NCBI RefSeq assembly: GCF_900148835.1
Contig: NZ_FRYK01000005.1
Span: 112,762-176,761 of the forward strand
Reading direction: 5' to 3'
Length of the DNA: 64,000 bases
Source of the DNA: Flavobacterium cucumis
GTDB taxonomy: Bacteria; Bacteroidota; Bacteroidia; Flavobacteriales; Flavobacteriaceae
Shown: piece after piece, positions 56,927-64,000 of the stretch
How positions within the stretch are numbered: the stretch's first letter is position 1
Layout of the letters: each line of letters starts with the position of its first letter
Made by a program: the position numbers and the translations under genes
The notes under the pieces: generated by a model
Told to the model about the DNA's origin: nothing
Databases searched by the model: none
Seen by the model: the letters and a program-made list of their open reading frames with translations, nothing else

Positions 56927-58012
56927 ATGAAAAAAGAAAACTTAAGTTGGATTTTACGCCTAATCATTTCCGCCCTATTTATCCTTTCGGCTGTGGCCAA
57001 ATTGTATCCATCGCCTTATTTTGCCATTTCTACTTTTGAAGTAAAACAATTGTATCCATTAGGATTTTCTGAAAGTATTGCTCCTTATTTTTCTAGAATT
57101 TTAATCGGAATTGAATTTGCCTTAGGCCTTGCTATTTTATTAAAAGACTACCTAAAAAGAATCACGATTCCAGCTACAATTTTATTATTGGCTGTGTTTA
57201 CCATTCATTTGACCTATACTACTTTTATGAGTGGGAATGCCGGAAATTGCGGTTGTTTTGGCGAATTAATCCCAATGACACCTGTGGAAGCCATTATCAA
57301 AAACATCATTGCGATAGGATTATTAATTTGGTTGTTCCGATTACTTCCTGCTGATGGTAAATCCAACTTTTGGTTGTTGCTATCGGTTGCTTTAGGCTGC
57401 GTTTTAGCCCTTTTTATGCTAGCGCCTATGAAAGCTTCTACCACAACGATTGATAACTCCTCTTTTGTTGATGAGCAAAATATTGGCACTGTAATCGATA
57501 CTACCCTTTCTACGGTGCTACCAACAATTGAAAAAGCAATTGATTCTGTGAATAAAGAGAAAGAGGAAATAAAAGAAAAAGTAGCCGTAAAAGCAGATGA
57601 ACCCAATCCAAAAAAATCAGGCTTTGCTAACTTTTTTCCTAACATAGATCAAGGTAAAAAGATACTGTGCTTTTTTGCAGCGGGATGTGAACACTGCCAA
57701 GAAACAGCAAAAAAACTGACCGAAATGAAACAAAAAGACAAATTATTTCCTGATGTTTCTATTATTTTTATGGATGAAGAGGTGGATAAAATTCCCAACT
57801 TCTTTACCCTAGCCGGTAAAAAATACCCTTACCAAATTGTGGATGTCATTGGTTTTTGGAATTTAATTGGCACTACCCGAGATACGCCTGGTGTAAAATA
57901 TTTATGGAATGGAAATGAAATCAAGTTCTATGACGGCATCAATGAAAATGAGTTTAACGCAACCGAATTGCAATCGATTATAAAAAAGAAGTATTCCGAA
58001 TTAAATAAATAA
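56927..58012 (+). CDS. BT_3928-family protein: DoxX/MauE-like membrane domain plus thioredoxin-like domain
   Basis: A 361-residue protein. Residues 1-170 form four or five helices of the DoxX/MauE type ('ISALFILSAVAKLYPS', 'IEFALGLAILL', 'SGNAGNCGCFGELIPMTPVEAIIKNII' with the GCFG cysteines). A charged linker (about 205-235) leads to a thioredoxin-like domain with the 'FFAAGCEHCQE' CxxC site (about 245-255). It probably passes electrons or disulfides across the membrane with the TlpA protein encoded three bases downstream. Confidence 0.88.
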   Translation: MKKENLSWILRLIISALFILSAVAKLYPSPYFAISTFEVKQLYPLGFSESIAPYFSRILIGIEFALGLAILLKDYLKRITIPATILLLAVFTIHLTYTTFMSGNAGNCGCFGELIPMTPVEAIIKNIIAIGLLIWLFRLLPADGKSNFWLLLSVALGCVLALFMLAPMKASTTTIDNSSFVDEQNIGTVIDTTLSTVLPTIEKAIDSVNKEKEEIKEKVAVKADEPNPKKSGFANFFPNIDQGKKILCFFAAGCEHCQETAKKLTEMKQKDKLFPDVSIIFMDEEVDKIPNFFTLAGKKYPYQIVDVIGFWNLIGTTRDTPGVKYLWNGNEIKFYDGINENEFNATELQSIIKKKYSELNK

Positions 58013-58015
58013 GCT

Positions 58016-58513
58016 ATGAAAAAACTAATCATTTTTACCACTTTATTAATAAGCACTTTAGGATGTGCTCAAAAAGAAGAAACCGCCTTCAAAAAAGAAG
58101 GTTTAGACAACGTAATGGTTACTACTGAAAATACGCCCATTACTTTTGCTGAAATTCTAAAAAAATACGAAGGAAAAACAATTGTTATTGATGTATGGGC
58201 TTCCTGGTGTTCGGATTGTATTAAAGGAATGCCAAAAGTGAAATCCTTACAAGAGAAATACCCTGATGCTACTTACCTATTCATATCAATGGACAAAACC
58301 TATGACGCTTGGTTAAAAGGAATTGAAAAATATGACGTTAAAGGCGAACATTATTTAACATCGGACGGCATGAAAGGTGTCTTTGGAAAATCAATAAATT
58401 TGGATTGGATTCCTAGATATATGGTCGTTGACAAAACCGGTAAAATTGCCCTTTACAAAGTGATTGAAGCGGATGATCAAAAATTATTCAACACCCTAGA
58501 TAAATTGAAATAA
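58016..58513 (+). CDS. TlpA-like thioredoxin-fold lipoprotein
   Basis: A 165-residue protein with a lipobox (FTTLLISTLGC, Cys17) and a thioredoxin fold of the TlpA/ResA type; the redox site is 'WASWCSDCIKGMP' (CSDC). It probably acts in the periplasm as a disulfide reductant. It lies between the BT_3928-type gene and tpiA and overlaps tpiA by one base (TAATG). Confidence 0.9.
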   Translation: MKKLIIFTTLLISTLGCAQKEETAFKKEGLDNVMVTTENTPITFAEILKKYEGKTIVIDVWASWCSDCIKGMPKVKSLQEKYPDATYLFISMDKTYDAWLKGIEKYDVKGEHYLTSDGMKGVFGKSINLDWIPRYMVVDKTGKIALYKVIEADDQKLFNTLDKLK

Positions 58514-59262
58514 TGAGAAAAACTATTGTTGCCGGAAACTGGAAAATGCACAAAACTCAAAAAGAAACGGTTGCATTATTAGAAGAAATTAGTAGTAAAA
58601 AACCCAATACCGCTACCGAAATTATTGTAGCACCCACTTTTGTAAACCTATCTAAAGCGGTAGAAGTCACAAAAGGAAAAGGCATTACTGTAGCCGCACA
58701 AAACATGCATCAAGCTGAAGGTGGCGCTTTTACAGGGGAAATTGCGGCTTCTATGTTGACGGATATCGGCGTAAACACCGTAATCTTAGGTCACAGCGAA
58801 AGACGTGCTTATTTTCACGAAACCGATGCTTTGTTAGCCAATAAAGTGAATACGGCCTTAAAACACGAAATGCGCGTGATTTTCTGCTTTGGGGAAGAGT
58901 TAAAAGACCGTCAACAAAACAATCATTTTAATATCGTAGAATACCAATTGCGCGATGGATTGTTTCATTTAGAGAAAAAAGATTGGGCCCATATTGTATT
59001 GGCATACGAACCAGTTTGGGCCATTGGAACCGGTGAAACAGCCTCGCCAGAACAAGCACAAGAGATGCACCAGTTTATCCGAAGCTTGGTTGAAAAAGTA
59101 TACGGATTTGAAATTGCTGATAACCTAACCATTTTATATGGGGGAAGTGTTAAACCAGACAATGCTAAAGAAATCTTCTCGAAACCAGATGTAGATGGTG
59201 GTTTAATAGGTGGCGCTGCCTTAAAAGCGGATGATTTTTTAGCAATCGTAAATGGTTTTTAA
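58513..59262 (+). CDS. tpiA: Triosephosphate isomerase
   Basis: Interconverts dihydroxyacetone phosphate and glyceraldehyde 3-phosphate. A 249-residue TIM barrel with 'VAGNWKMHK' (catalytic Lys), 'ILGHSERR' (catalytic His), 'AYEPVWAIGTGETASPEQAQE' (catalytic Glu and loop 6) and 'LYGGSVKPDN'. Complete and of normal length. Translationally coupled to the TlpA-like gene. Confidence 0.98.
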   Translation: MRKTIVAGNWKMHKTQKETVALLEEISSKKPNTATEIIVAPTFVNLSKAVEVTKGKGITVAAQNMHQAEGGAFTGEIAASMLTDIGVNTVILGHSERRAYFHETDALLANKVNTALKHEMRVIFCFGEELKDRQQNNHFNIVEYQLRDGLFHLEKKDWAHIVLAYEPVWAIGTGETASPEQAQEMHQFIRSLVEKVYGFEIADNLTILYGGSVKPDNAKEIFSKPDVDGGLIGGAALKADDFLAIVNGF

Positions 59263-59310
59263 TGTTCAGCCGAACTCTTATTGTAAACCTCTTACTATTC
59301 CATTAATATA

Positions 59311-59372
59311 AAACTTCTTTAGGAGTTTAATCGAAAATCAAGGATTAAGCTCTTAAAGAAGTTCTTTTTTTT
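59311..59372 (+). terminator. Long hairpin terminator after tpiA
   Basis: A 21-bp stem (AACTTCTTTAGGAGTTTAAT... with GATTAAGCTCTTAAAGAAGT..., two mismatches) followed by a T run. Confidence 0.9.
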
Positions 59373-59382
59373 ATCATAGCTT

Positions 59383-59955
59383 ATGCATTCTGATTATCTT
59401 GTTGACCAAAATTTTACTGATATCACTTTTTTAGAGCACGATATCAAATACAAAGAATACGAAAATTGCACCTTTACAAATTGTGATTTTAGAGCATGTT
59501 CGTTTGTAGCCGTTACTTTTATCGATTGCAATTTCTTGGATTGTAATTTTAAAGGATCGAAAATCAATCATGTGTCGCTACGTGATGTTTGGTTTACGAA
59601 ATGCGATTTTACTTCGGTAAATTTTGCGATGACAGATCAAATTTTATATGAATTTCACTTCAAAGATAGTTTGTTGGATTACGCCCAATTTTACAGTCTA
59701 AAACTGAAGAAAATGCAGTTTATCAATTGTAGTATGATTGCGGTTGATTTTATGGAAAGCGATTTAACGGAAGCGCTATTCGACAACTGTAATTTACGTC
59801 ACGCTGTTTTCATGGGAACCACCGCTAATAAAACCGATTTTTCTACCAGTTATGATTTTATCATCGACCCAGAGAAGAATAAATTGAAGCGTGCTGTTTT
59901 TTCTACTGAAAATCTTTCGGGATTGTTGAAGAAATATGATTTGGTGATTAAATAA
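59383..59955 (+). CDS. Pentapeptide-repeat protein
   Basis: A 190-residue protein with a right-handed beta-helix built from pentapeptides A(D/N)LXX-like and 'CxFxx' units: 'NCTFTNCDFRACSFVAVTFIDCNFLDCNFKGSKI' and 'FINCSMIAVDFMESDLTEALFDNCNLRHAVF'. About 25-30 pentapeptides in two blocks, as in the Qnr/McbG-like group, which can mimic DNA and protect gyrase; whether this one does so is not shown. It starts 11 bases after the tpiA terminator. Confidence 0.88.
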   Translation: MHSDYLVDQNFTDITFLEHDIKYKEYENCTFTNCDFRACSFVAVTFIDCNFLDCNFKGSKINHVSLRDVWFTKCDFTSVNFAMTDQILYEFHFKDSLLDYAQFYSLKLKKMQFINCSMIAVDFMESDLTEALFDNCNLRHAVFMGTTANKTDFSTSYDFIIDPEKNKLKRAVFSTENLSGLLKKYDLVIK

Positions 59956-59973
59956 GCGTTGCACTTAATTAGC

Positions 59974-60112
59974 ACGCGGATGAAACGGATCTTCAAGTGC
60001 AGATTTTACGGATTTTTTAAACACATAAAATTTACTTTGTCTAAACTTTAGGCCTTGCACTATCCATAGTTCACAGAGCAATTAAAAAAACTATGTGACT
60101 ATGTGTTTTTTA
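59974..60112. repeat. Dispersed repeats: ACGCGGATGAAACGGAT and ACATA inverted repeat
   Basis: 59974-60018 contains 'CACGCGGATGAAACGGAT' and 'GATTTTACGGATT', a solitary copy of the GxxExxY-element end. 60013-60112 has terminal inverted repeats (TTAAACACATA... TATGTGTTTTTTAA) like the element at 18293. Confidence 0.65.
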
Positions 60113-60137
60113 AATAAAAAGTCTGAAAACTTATTCT

Positions 60138-60145
60138 TACATTTG
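60138..60145 (+). promoter_or_regulatory. Promoter -7 element of the cytochrome b gene
   Basis: TACATTTG matches TAnnTTTG; the ATG at 60167 lies 21 bases further, so the longer frame from 60095 is excluded. Confidence 0.65.
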
Positions 60146-60166
60146 AGTAACATAAAATCAAACATT

Positions 60167-60745
60167 ATGGAAACTCGAAACTATTCAAAAGTATATAGAA
60201 TATTGCATTGGCTAATAGCGATCTCCTTTATCTTATTATTCGTCACCATTTTTCTTCGCAAAACTTGGATGGAGAAAAATCATGTAGCTGCAATTATCCA
60301 AGCGTTTTTAGCAGATAAAGGTTATCCGGCTTTACCAGAAGTTGACGCCATTTTGTTAGCTAAAAAAATCAGAAAACCAATGTGGGATTGGCATATTTAT
60401 TTGGGCTATGTTTTGACTGGTTTGTATTGTATTCGTTTGGCCGTTCCGTTTTTTGGCGAAATGAAGTTCTCCTCCCCTTTCAAAGCGGGATTGGATACAA
60501 AAACTAAATTTCAATACTGGGTGTATTTGGTGTTTTATGCTTGTACCGCGGTTTCTTTAATCACAGGGTTGATTATTGAATTTGGTCCGAAAGACTACAA
60601 AAAACCTATGGAAGAAATTCACGAGCTTTCGTTGTATTATTTATTAGGATTCATGATTTTACACTTTGGCGGTGTTTTAATTGCCGAATTAACTTCCAAC
60701 AAAGGATTGGTTTCTAGAATAATTAGCGGTAGTAGGAAAGAATAA
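60167..60745 (+). CDS. Cytochrome b561-like membrane protein
   Basis: A 192-residue protein starting METRNYSKVYRILHWLIAIS with four helices. Candidate haem-ligand histidines lie in 'RILHWLIAI' (TM1), 'WDWHIYLGYVLTGLY' (TM2) and 'LLGFMILHFGG' (TM4), as in cytochrome b561/Ni-Fe hydrogenase b-type subunits. It may shuttle electrons in the membrane; the partner is not seen. A large hairpin terminator follows. Confidence 0.88.
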   Translation: METRNYSKVYRILHWLIAISFILLFVTIFLRKTWMEKNHVAAIIQAFLADKGYPALPEVDAILLAKKIRKPMWDWHIYLGYVLTGLYCIRLAVPFFGEMKFSSPFKAGLDTKTKFQYWVYLVFYACTAVSLITGLIIEFGPKDYKKPMEEIHELSLYYLLGFMILHFGGVLIAELTSNKGLVSRIISGSRKE

Positions 60746-60765
60746 CAAGACATTGATCTAATTTT

Positions 60766-60901
60766 AATCCTAAAAGTAAACTTCTTGTCATTCTGAACTC
60801 GTTTCAGAATCTAAAAAGCAATAATAATAAGCTACAGAGAAGCCGAAATAAATTCAGCTTGACAAGACCAAGACTTTTAGGATTCTTTTTTTATGCTCTA
60901 A
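60766..60901 (+). terminator. Large palindromic repeat acting as terminator
   Basis: AATCCTAAAAGT (60766-60777) and ACTTTTAGGATT (60883-60894) are perfect 12-bp inverted repeats, followed by a T run. The 105-base loop holds another dispersed repeat ('GTCATTCTGAACTCGTTTCA') and pairs partly with itself. Confidence 0.75.
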
Positions 60902-61010
60902 TCTCAACCACAATAACACTTTTCAAGTATTTATCAAAAAATATTAAATTTTTATTGTTTTTCAATAAATTTTTATTGACATTTGTAATGTAATTTTAAA
61001 ATTCATACTT

Positions 61011-61547
61011 ATGTCAAAAACAGACAACTTCGTATTTTGGGGCTTATATAGTGTAGCTTGGCTTATTTTTGTTGGCTTGTCTATTGAAGCTGGAGGCCTA
61101 CTAGTTAATTTCTTTTTTAGTCTCTATAATCCTGAATTTATTCAGAATCTGTATCAAAAGTTAGATTTAATTGACATGTATCAAAATAGTAAATTAGCAT
61201 TTTTTGGAATTTATAGTTTCATTTTAATTATTGCTGTTTTAAAAGCAGGTCTCTTTTACGCAGTCATTAAACTAATGCACAAAATGGATTTATCAAAACC
61301 CTTCAACACTTTTGTTGCCAAACAAATTTTACAGATAAGTTATTATACACTTTCGATAGGTTTTTTAAGTTACATAGCCCGACAAATCGTTAAAAGTTTA
61401 CATCATCATGGTTTTGTCCCTAACAACTTGAACCAATTTTGGGCAGACAGTCAAGCGTTTATTTTAATGGGAGGTGTTGTCTATATTATTGCCATTATCT
61501 TTAAAAAAGGAATAGCGCTACAAACTGAAAACGACTTAACCGTATAA
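61011..61547 (+). CDS. DUF2975 membrane protein
   Basis: A 178-residue protein with four helices (residues about 10-35, 60-85, 105-125, 150-170). The DUF2975 family is usually paired with a small XRE regulator of the YozG type, which is exactly what follows after three bases. Function unknown; the pair may be a membrane-linked regulatory or toxin-antitoxin-like module, but nothing proves it. Confidence 0.85.
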   Translation: MSKTDNFVFWGLYSVAWLIFVGLSIEAGGLLVNFFFSLYNPEFIQNLYQKLDLIDMYQNSKLAFFGIYSFILIIAVLKAGLFYAVIKLMHKMDLSKPFNTFVAKQILQISYYTLSIGFLSYIARQIVKSLHHHGFVPNNLNQFWADSQAFILMGGVVYIIAIIFKKGIALQTENDLTV

Positions 61548-61550
61548 CAC

Positions 61551-61757
61551 ATGGCAATAGTAGTAAACTTAGATGTGATGATGGCGAAGCGCAAAATGTC
61601 GCTCAACGAACTTTCAGAAAAGGTGGATATTACGTTGGCCAATTTGTCTATTTTAAAAACCGGAAAAGCAAGAGCTGTACGTTTTAGTACACTGGAAGCC
61701 ATTTGCAAAGTATTGGAATGCCAACCTGGTGATATTTTAGAATATGTAGCTGACTAA
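61551..61757 (+). CDS. Small XRE/Cro-like regulator (YozG type)
   Basis: A 68-residue helix-turn-helix protein: 'MMAKRKMSLNELSEKVDITLANLSILKTGKARAVRFSTLEAICKVLECQPGDIL'. The whole length is the HTH_26/YozG fold. It follows the DUF2975 gene by three bases, the standard order for this pair, and probably autoregulates the operon. Confidence 0.93.
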   Translation: MAIVVNLDVMMAKRKMSLNELSEKVDITLANLSILKTGKARAVRFSTLEAICKVLECQPGDILEYVAD

Positions 61758-61801
61758 CGTTTGGATTTTTTTATTCGTATACCATTTCAATTGCTTTTAC
61801 C

Positions 61802-61809
61802 TATCTTTG
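61802..61809 (+). promoter_or_regulatory. Promoter -7 element of the 61888 gene
   Basis: TATCTTTG matches TAnnTTTG; the leader is about 70 bases long. Confidence 0.6.
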
Positions 61810-61887
61810 CCCCTTCATTTGAAACTGTGTTTAAAAGGTTGTTGTAAACCCATTGATACCGATTCAGAATACTAAAAACAACCATTT

Positions 61888-62379
61888 ATGACAGTACAAA
61901 TTTGCTCGTGTGAAGGCTTGGATCCCAAGTGTAAAAAATGTTTTGGCAGCGGCTATACCAATACCCAATTTCCTGAAAAGATTGTAAAAGCAGCTCCTAA
62001 AAAAGAACCCATAAAGCAAAAATCCTTTCTACCTGATACTTTTAGTTCGTTATCCCGAAAAGAAATTGAAAATATCGTTCCGAAAATTATCGATACGTTA
62101 GATTTAAAATCGAAAAAGCAAATGCAGCTACTACATGCTATTCCATTTAACACCACCACTTTTAGGAGAGATCATCAAGATAAATTTGAGCTGTTAGGAA
62201 AAATTGAAAATGAAAAACAAGTGTTACGAAATGATCTGGATGCCATTGCTGCTGCATTGACTACATCAAAATATGCTATAACATTCCAATATGGTCACTT
62301 TTTGTCTGACAAAGTGCTGGATGCAACCTCTAATAGGGAATTAAAAACATTACTTAGAGCCTATAAAAAGTTAAAATAA
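61888..62379 (+). CDS. Hypothetical protein with DnaJ-type cysteine cluster (163 aa)
   Basis: The N-terminus 'MTVQICSCEGLDPKCKKCFGSGY' has the CxC...CxxCxGxG pattern of half a DnaJ zinc finger. A basic linker follows (KAAPKKEPIKQKS), then a helical part (about 50-163; 'KEIENIVPKIIDTLDLKSKKQM', 'ELKTLLRAYKKLK'). I recognise no family. A role in RNA or protein binding is possible. Monocistronic. Confidence 0.7.
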   Translation: MTVQICSCEGLDPKCKKCFGSGYTNTQFPEKIVKAAPKKEPIKQKSFLPDTFSSLSRKEIENIVPKIIDTLDLKSKKQMQLLHAIPFNTTTFRRDHQDKFELLGKIENEKQVLRNDLDAIAAALTTSKYAITFQYGHFLSDKVLDATSNRELKTLLRAYKKLK

Positions 62380-62543
62380 ATCTTATCGTTACATACGATA
62401 AAGTGGAAAAGACTGATAGGCAGCAAGTAACGATTTGATGCTCATACCAGTCGTTTTTTACGACTAAAGATTTGTCATTAAATTTTGAAAATCGAAAGAA
62501 TATTCGTAACTTTAAGTATTATTAATTACTAAACTTAGAAACT

Positions 62544-62858
62544 ATGTTAGTTCAAATTCACACCGACAAAAACATCGAAGGCGGAAGCCGTTTTTCAGAA
62601 TTTTTTAGCAACGAAATTAAAAATGAATTAGCACGATTTGATGAAATCGTAACCCGAATAGAAGTGCATGTTTCTGATGAAAATGGAAACAAGACTACTC
62701 CAAACGATAAAAAATGTGTCATTGAAGCCCGTGTAGAAAAAAAACAGCCCATAGCCGTTACCGCAACATCTGATAGTCCAGAGAAAGCTTTTTATGAAGC
62801 GTTAGAAAAAATCCAACGTGTTTTAGACAGTACTTTAGATAAGATCAAAGAACATTAA
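62544..62858 (+). CDS. HPF/RaiA-family ribosome-associated protein
   Basis: A 104-residue protein with the S30AE/HPF fold: 'MLVQIHTDKNIEGGSRFSEFFSNEIKNELARF', 'RIEVHVSDENGNKTTPNDKKCVIEARVEKKQPIAVT', 'KAFYEALEKIQRVLDSTLDKI'. It is the short form without the C-terminal dimerisation domain. HPF proteins bind the 30S decoding centre in stationary phase. The loop 'DENGNKTTPNDKKC' is typical of the Bacteroidota type. Confidence 0.9.
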   Translation: MLVQIHTDKNIEGGSRFSEFFSNEIKNELARFDEIVTRIEVHVSDENGNKTTPNDKKCVIEARVEKKQPIAVTATSDSPEKAFYEALEKIQRVLDSTLDKIKEH

Positions 62859-62867
62859 AAATGAGGC

Positions 62868-62896
62868 ATCCCGAGTTTAGGCTCGGGATTTTTTTG
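62868..62896 (+). terminator. Terminator of the HPF gene
   Basis: ATCCCGAG/CTCGGGAT, 8-bp stem and a run of seven or more T. Confidence 0.9.
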
Positions 62897-62968
62897 TTTA
62901 TAAGTTATTGCAGACTAATATAGAGTTAGTTAATTTGTAATAATTTTTATATATTTACAATTGAAATA

Positions 62969-63035
62969 ATGTATGATGTTTATCATACATAGCTACCTAT
63001 AAATAGAGAGATATGTATGACGCAGTCATACATAT
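62969..63035. promoter_or_regulatory. Two related palindromes before the metalloprotease gene
   Basis: ATGTATGA-TGTTTA-TCATACAT (62969-62990) and ATATGTATGAC-GCA-GTCATACATAT (63011-63035) are perfect palindromes that share ATGTATGA/TCATACAT, 20 bases apart. They look like a double operator. No TAnnTTTG element was found here. Confidence 0.5.
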
Positions 63036-63091
63036 AAACAAGTTAGCGGTCATTGTAACACAAAACTGCATAAACACAAATCAATTAAAAA

Positions 63092-63883
63092 ATGAATATT
63101 AAAAAACTTCTTTATTTTCTTCTGATTTTATCATTCTACAGTTGTAATGCACAAAAAAATGCAAATGATGAAACTTGGAAAAAAATTGTAACAGAAACAA
63201 AAACTATAAACAATATAACTTACATATTCCCATCTGAAGTTGAAATTCAACGAAGAAATCTAGCAATTGAAGAATGTCAAAAAGCAATTGAAGAAAATTT
63301 AAAACTAATTGAGGAAAAAGAATTCAATAATATAATGGATATTGATTTTTTAAAATCAAGAAAAGAAATGTTAAAATATGGAGGAATGGCCGCTCAAGGT
63401 TTAGCTTATCCAGACAGAAATGTATTCTTCACTCTACTTAAAGATAAAGGTTCTCCAATAAAACACGAGATGATGCATATGATAACAATGTATAAATGGG
63501 GAACACCAGATAGTTCATTAACTTGGATGAATGAAGGTTTAGCAACTTATTCTGGCGGAATTTGCTTTGAATATTCTTTAGAAGAAATCTATAAATATTT
63601 TATTCAAAGCAATAAATTGATTTCTATCGATAAACTATCCGAAGATTTTTATGCTAATCCTGACATGATAGCTTATACTCAAAGTGCCTTCATTTGTAAA
63701 TTTCTAATTGATAACTATGGAATGTCTAAATTTAAAGAACTTTGGAAAAGTGGATATGAAAAACTAAACGAAATCTATGGTTTTGACTCAAAAACTTTAG
63801 AAAATACTTTAAGGGATTATATAATTAAAAAATATCCAAAAGACATAAAATTTGATTGGGAGGAATTTAATAAAGGGTGTTAA
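63092..63883 (+). CDS. Lipoprotein zinc metalloprotease (peptidase MA-like)
   Basis: A 263-residue protein with a lipobox (LILSFYSC, Cys18) and a gluzincin motif: 'KHEMMHMITMYKWG' (HExxH) and 'WMNEGLATYSGG' (downstream Glu of the NEG/ExA type). It resembles the peptidase MA family; the substrate is unknown. GTTAGCGG (63042-63049) and CCGCTAAC (63894-63901) flank the gene as an inverted pair, so it may be a mobile cassette-like unit. It is more AT-rich than its left neighbours. Confidence 0.85.
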   Translation: MNIKKLLYFLLILSFYSCNAQKNANDETWKKIVTETKTINNITYIFPSEVEIQRRNLAIEECQKAIEENLKLIEEKEFNNIMDIDFLKSRKEMLKYGGMAAQGLAYPDRNVFFTLLKDKGSPIKHEMMHMITMYKWGTPDSSLTWMNEGLATYSGGICFEYSLEEIYKYFIQSNKLISIDKLSEDFYANPDMIAYTQSAFICKFLIDNYGMSKFKELWKSGYEKLNEIYGFDSKTLENTLRDYIIKKYPKDIKFDWEEFNKGC

Positions 63884-64000
63884 AAACAACGAACCGCTAA
63901 CAACGGTAACTGTTGCACAACTACCATTTTTTAAAATATCCCGAAGGATCGGGACAAAAAATATAAAATTCCGACCTCGTTTAAGTACTTTTAAGCGAGG
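63884..64000. repeat. Palindromes at the window end
   Basis: CCGCTAAC (63894-63901), 'ATCCCGAAGGATCGGGAC' (about 63938-63955), and a near-perfect 26-bp palindrome from CCTCGTTTAAG to the last base (63975-64000). No gene is visible. Confidence 0.6.

Noticed and set aside
63042..63901. Integron attC sites around the metalloprotease
   Set aside because: GTTAGCGG and CCGCTAAC do not fit the GTTRRRY/RYYYAAC core, and no integrase is seen; only a cassette-like appearance is claimed.

Overview
The window is a piece of a chromosome from a flavobacterium (phylum Bacteroidota; Flavobacterium or a close relative). The evidence is low GC, promoters of the Bacteroidota type (TAnnTTTG about 15-30 bases before the start codon, no Shine-Dalgarno), a type A T9SS sorting domain, a fused alpha/beta 2-oxoacid dehydrogenase E1, a BT_3928-type protein, and the tandem heptamer and 'AATCCGCGTTC' type repeats between genes. 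Most of the window is ordinary chromosomal backbone.

Layout. 1-5837: a minus-strand operon of secreted or surface proteins (T9SS-sorted protein, outer-membrane protein, long repeat-rich YadA-like adhesin, partial NHL-type beta-propeller). 6055-10066: YbaB and PheT, separated by 1.2 kb of repeats. 10164-14856: a minus-strand operon led by isocitrate dehydrogenase and ending with Sua5 and an SbtA-like transporter, divergent from a LysR regulator. 16245-18249: Bax-inhibitor-like and slipin genes. 18690-28786: the most unusual region (below). 29572-41861: E1 fusion, an iron/2-oxoglutarate oxygenase, a decayed GxxExxY gene with terminal inverted repeats, SUI1, nucleoside phosphorylase, and a UbiA-Maf-MscS-rhomboid operon. 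41934-51761: PIG-L deacetylase, sodium symporter with a tiny partner peptide, SIMPL, rhomboid, acyltransferase, aminotransferase, MBL hydrolase. 51875-63883: conserved hypothetical, RlmH, FolP, DUF1599, BT_3928/TlpA/TpiA, pentapeptide protein, cytochrome b, DUF2975/XRE pair, HPF and a lipoprotein metalloprotease.

The region to look at is about 17.1-28.8 kb. An RNA-ligase operon (RtcB plus two different RlaP-like nucleotidyltransferases, with a divergent HD hydrolase and WYL regulator) carries a very AT-rich nuclease-helicase pair resembling Hachiman (HamA/HamB) exactly between the two nucleotidyltransferases. Downstream on the same strand lies an array of at least six tRNA-like sequences with intact anticodon arms or T arms but aberrant other arms; three have GUN anticodons (Asn GTT, Asp GTC, Tyr GTA), and one of these is a perfectly paired 78-nt cloverleaf. 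A 23-bp palindrome of nearly identical sequence sits before rtcB and inside the array, at the same distance from a similar promoter-like sequence, which suggests that the repair genes and the tRNA-like RNAs share one regulator, possibly the WYL protein. Two very short transcription units (33 and 46 codons), each with promoter and terminator, lie between operon and array. My reading is an RNA-damage defence and repair island; the decoy or sensor role of the tRNA-like RNAs is inference.

A second recurring theme is repeats: tandem arrays of many different units that always have a period of 7 bases, and terminal inverted repeats of a GxxExxY gene that match solitary repeats scattered over the window.
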